DNA from: Arenicola marina
Taxonomy: Eukaryota > Annelida > Polychaeta > Arenicolidae
Direction of reading: 5' to 3'
Assembly: GCA_964019135.1 (NCBI GenBank)
Contig: OZ025248.1
Location: forward strand, 29,691,670-29,755,669
Length of the DNA stretch: 64,000 nucleotides
Shown: one piece after another, positions 61,123-64,000 of the stretch
How the letters are laid out: each line of letters starts with the position of its first letter
How positions within the stretch are numbered: the stretch's first letter is position 1
The notes under the pieces: generated by a model
Database searches by the model: none
What the model saw: only the letters and a program-made list of their open reading frames with translations
Told to the model about the DNA's origin: nothing
Translations under genes and position numbers: made by a program

Positions 61123-61824
61123 ATGGCACTGCTTCGACCTTTGCCTCAGCCGTACTGCTGCCTGAAGCTTTGTGCATGTGGAAACAAGTCCAGGCTGGAA
61201 ACTGTCACTAGCCTCAGCTCACCACAGACTAGTCGATGGAGCGGCAGTTTGATACATGAAGCCAGCAGCCATATGTACATCAACCGGATGCCGAGTTCTA
61301 AGTGGGAATCCTCCGAAGGTGGTGACAACTTGTTCGACAGTCTTCATTCCTGCCTCTCTTGCGCTGAAGAATTTGTCAGAGAGGATGGAAGAAAAGGCTG
61401 GGAGGACTTCCCTGCAATTCAAATTCCCTCCATAGACTTCGGAGACAGCGACATGATATCGTCCCGAACGAGCCTGAGGAACATGTCTACAACCTCGGAC
61501 ACAAGCCTCCCGCGCGAAGGAAGAACTCGTGGCGACGGTTGCGAAGAACCAGCAGATGTACCAACAAGGCGGCACCCATCAAACACAAACAATTCCTTTG
61601 TGGACCTTCAGACTCAGTCTATAGCATTCAGACGATGTGGATCTGGACGTAGCAGCCGCGCTCGTTATGCAGACCAAATGGAGGATGGACAGTCACATAA
61701 CCCACGGCCGTCTCTGTCACCAAGGAAGAAGCGATTATTGTCGCGAAGACTGAAACGCATGAACCGTCATTTACAACAGAATGGCGTTTCATCGCTTCAG
61801 CTACAAACCTTGGCTCTTCTGTGA
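61123..61824 (+). CDS. U35: 233-residue array protein, I99/G189 type
   Basis: Full-length copy. The TATA-like box upstream reads TATTTAGG instead of TATTTAAGG, which may weaken the promoter. The spacer after it has the 105-bp deletion seen after U31. Confidence 0.65.
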   Translation: MALLRPLPQPYCCLKLCACGNKSRLETVTSLSSPQTSRWSGSLIHEASSHMYINRMPSSKWESSEGGDNLFDSLHSCLSCAEEFVREDGRKGWEDFPAIQIPSIDFGDSDMISSRTSLRNMSTTSDTSLPREGRTRGDGCEEPADVPTRRHPSNTNNSFVDLQTQSIAFRRCGSGRSSRARYADQMEDGQSHNPRPSLSPRKKRLLSRRLKRMNRHLQQNGVSSLQLQTLALL

Positions 61825-62683
61825 TACAGCTTGACTACCCTAATTTATTTCTATATAGCTTTTGTTTTAGCTGCATTGTTTACTTAAACCAATAAACAGG
61901 TCAAAATTACCTTATCGTGCTTGGTGTTTATTCTGGCCAAACAAAATACAATACTACCATTGAAAGTGTCGAGATATGAGCCGCACACATGGTTAGTTAG
62001 CTTTACAAATTGCCAAATACATGCAGAGTAGTCATATTGACAATATACTCGGAACGTACAATCAACTGTTAAGCGCTGTAGGGCAAGATACACATGCATA
62101 ATTCTACAAAAGGTGTATCATACAATTTGCTCTTCTTGCTCAGATCCATCTCCTGCGACACCATTTGTGCCGAATTACTATGAAACTTGTCGGAAATTGA
62201 GTAAAGTATTGATATTCTTTATATGTAATAGGCTTGACGGTAAAAAGAAGACAAAATGTTACGTCACATTCACACTGATGTTTTGTAATAGAGAAAATAG
62301 CAGTAAAAGATTCCACAAATGAATCCTTAAAGTGACACATGTTAAAAATAGTGAGGCGATAGAAATAACGAAATCGGTGACGCTCAATCTCTGAAATCGA
62401 TTATTTGCTGTTGAGCTAAAATTGCAATTAGTTCGAACTAATTGAATAACAATTCGAATCTCAGTGGTGGCATTTAGAGTAGTACTGTCTCTTTCCCGGG
62501 ATTGTTGAAAGTCAACGGAACTGCTCCTGACACTGACATACCTCTATTTAAGGCAGACCGACCACCACAATACGTCATTGTATACTCCTAGGACTCTTTG
62601 AGAAACAACGGCGAGTACAGTACTAAAGCAGACACGCCATAATACTATTGTTCAATATCAGCTGAGCTTGGTGCAAGGCAAAG

Positions 62684-63385
62684 ATGGCACTACTTCGACC
62701 TTTGCCTCAGCCGTACTGCTGCCTGAAGCTTTGCGCATGTGGAAACAAGTCCAGGCTGGAAACTGTCACTAGCCTCAGCTCACCACAGACTAGTCGATGG
62801 AGCGGCAGTTTGATACATGAAGCCAGCAGCCATATGTACATCAACCGGATGCCGAGTTCTAAGTGGGAATCCTCCGAAGGTGGTGACAACTTGTTCGACA
62901 GTCTTCATTCCTGCCTCTCTTGCGCTGAAGAATTTGTCAGAGAGGATGGAAGAAAATGCTGGGAGGACTTCCCTGCAATTCAAATTCCCTCCATAGACTT
63001 CGGAGACAGCGACATGATATCGTCCCGAACGAGCCTGAGGAACATGTCTACAACCTCGGACACAAGCCTCCCGCGCGAAGGAAGAACTCGTGGCGACGGT
63101 TGCGAAGAACCAGCAGATGTACCAACAAGGCGGCACCCATCAAACACAAACAATTCTTTTGTCGACCTTCAGACTCAGTCTATAGCATTCAGACGATGTG
63201 GATCTGGACGTAGCAGCCGCGCTCGTTATGCAGACCAAATGGAGGATGGACAGTCACATAACCCACGGCCGTCTCTGTCACCAAGGAAGAAGCGATTATT
63301 GTCGCGAAGACTGAAACGCATGAACCGTCATTTACAACAGAATGGCGTTTCATCGCTTCAGCTACAAACCTTGGCTCTTCTGTGA
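62684..63385 (+). CDS. U36: 233-residue array protein, C92/I99/G189 type
   Basis: Full-length copy with the same protein as U32 and matching flanks; last gene in the window. The array continues to 64000 in its spacer. Confidence 0.66.
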   Translation: MALLRPLPQPYCCLKLCACGNKSRLETVTSLSSPQTSRWSGSLIHEASSHMYINRMPSSKWESSEGGDNLFDSLHSCLSCAEEFVREDGRKCWEDFPAIQIPSIDFGDSDMISSRTSLRNMSTTSDTSLPREGRTRGDGCEEPADVPTRRHPSNTNNSFVDLQTQSIAFRRCGSGRSSRARYADQMEDGQSHNPRPSLSPRKKRLLSRRLKRMNRHLQQNGVSSLQLQTLALL

Positions 63386-64000
63386 TACAGCTTGACTACC
63401 CTAATTTATTTCTATATAGCTTTTGTTTTAGCTGCATTGTTTACTTAAACCAATAAACAGGTCAAAATTACCTTATCGTGCTTGGTGTTTATTCTGGCCA
63501 AACAAAATACAATACTACCATTGAAAGTGTCGAGATATGAGCCGCACACATGGTTAGTTAGTTTTACAAATTGCCAAATACATGCAGAGTAGTCATATTG
63601 ACAATATACTCGGAACGTACAATCAACTGTTAAGCGCTGTAGGGCAAGATACACATGCATATTTTTACACCATTGAATCAGCTCAGGAAAAACGCTGTAT
63701 ACATGCTGCATCAAGAAACTATTCCAGATTTGCTTGAGCGTTGTATTTATTTGAAACGTTACGCATGCTCTACAAAAGGTGTATCATTCAATCTGCTCTT
63801 CTTGCTCAGATTCATCTCCTGCGACACCATTTGTGCCGAATTTCTATGAAACTTGTCGGAAATTGAGTAAAGTATTGATATTCTTTATATGTAATAGGCT
63901 TGACGGTAAAAAGAAGACAAAATGTTACGTCACATTCACACTGATGTTTTGTAATAGAGAAAATAGCAGTAACAGATTCCACAAATAAATCCTTAAAGTG

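Larger units (their letters stand above)
44089..64000 (+). repeat. Right part of the tandem array, units U25–U36
   Basis: Twelve more units in the same orientation and phase as the left part. They resume one base beyond where the retrotransposon interrupts the spacer. These units are more varied than those on the left: several carry the spacer variant GTTGAAAGTCAAC, the perfect 20-bp palindrome and protein variants I99 and G189. Two inter-unit intervals are 1,561 bp because of a shared 105-bp spacer deletion. The array continues past the right end of the window. Confidence 0.97.

Noticed and set aside
1-64000. rDNA, 5S, snRNA, tRNA or histone gene array
   Set aside because: No rRNA, tRNA or snRNA signatures were seen, the protein is not a histone, and the mRNA end has AATAAA rather than a histone stem-loop.
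1-64000. CRISPR array or bacterial operon
   Set aside because: Repeats are 1.67 kb with internal genes, TATA boxes and poly(A) signals; nothing fits a prokaryotic locus.

Overview
The window is almost entirely one head-to-tail tandem array from an animal genome. A unit of about 1,666 bp is repeated 36 times on the + strand (1–39175 and 44089–64000). Each unit holds one intronless gene for a 233-residue protein I do not recognise. Each also has its own TATA box, initiator, good Kozak context (AAG ATG G) and AATAAA poly(A) signal with a GU-rich downstream stretch. The eukaryotic gene layout, the Ty3/gypsy retrotransposon of a type common in marine invertebrates, and its primer site matching an animal leucine tRNA suggest an invertebrate such as a mollusc, echinoderm, cephalochordate or other lophotrochozoan. 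I cannot name the species.

Layout: units U1–U24 start at ATG 411, 2077, 3743, 5409, 7076, 8742, two deleted units (remnants 10396 and 11690), then 12996, 14662, 16328, 17994, 19660, 21326, 22992, 24658, 26324, 27990, 29656, 31322, 32988, 34654, 36320 and 37986. A nearly whole, very young Ty3/gypsy element of 4,913 bp (39176–44088) sits in the spacer after U24. Units U25–U36 follow at ATG 44567, 46235, 47901, 49567, 51232, 52898, 54564, 56125, 57791, 59457, 61123 and 62684. In 31 of the 36 units the 233-codon frame is whole. Two units share one 372-bp deletion, two have early stops and one has a frameshift. The array is open at both ends, so its true size is larger.

The units are very similar but fall into linked variant groups (H50/R119, Q50/M119, and I99/G189 in the protein, with matching spacer types). 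Blocks of several units are duplicated at offsets of 15,917 bp and about 6,559 bp, and single deletions have been copied to other units. This is the pattern of unequal crossing-over and gene conversion. To the right of about 36.1 kb the units are more divergent.

The protein has an N-terminal cysteine cluster, an acidic, serine-rich middle with an eh1-like stretch, a basic C-terminal nuclear-localisation-like segment and a final leucine-rich segment matching a class 2 nuclear export pattern. A small nuclear or shuttling regulator made in bulk from many gene copies is a reasonable but unproven inference. The main candidate for an undescribed system is this multicopy intronless gene family with its palindromic homeodomain-type site and a possible second spacer promoter.
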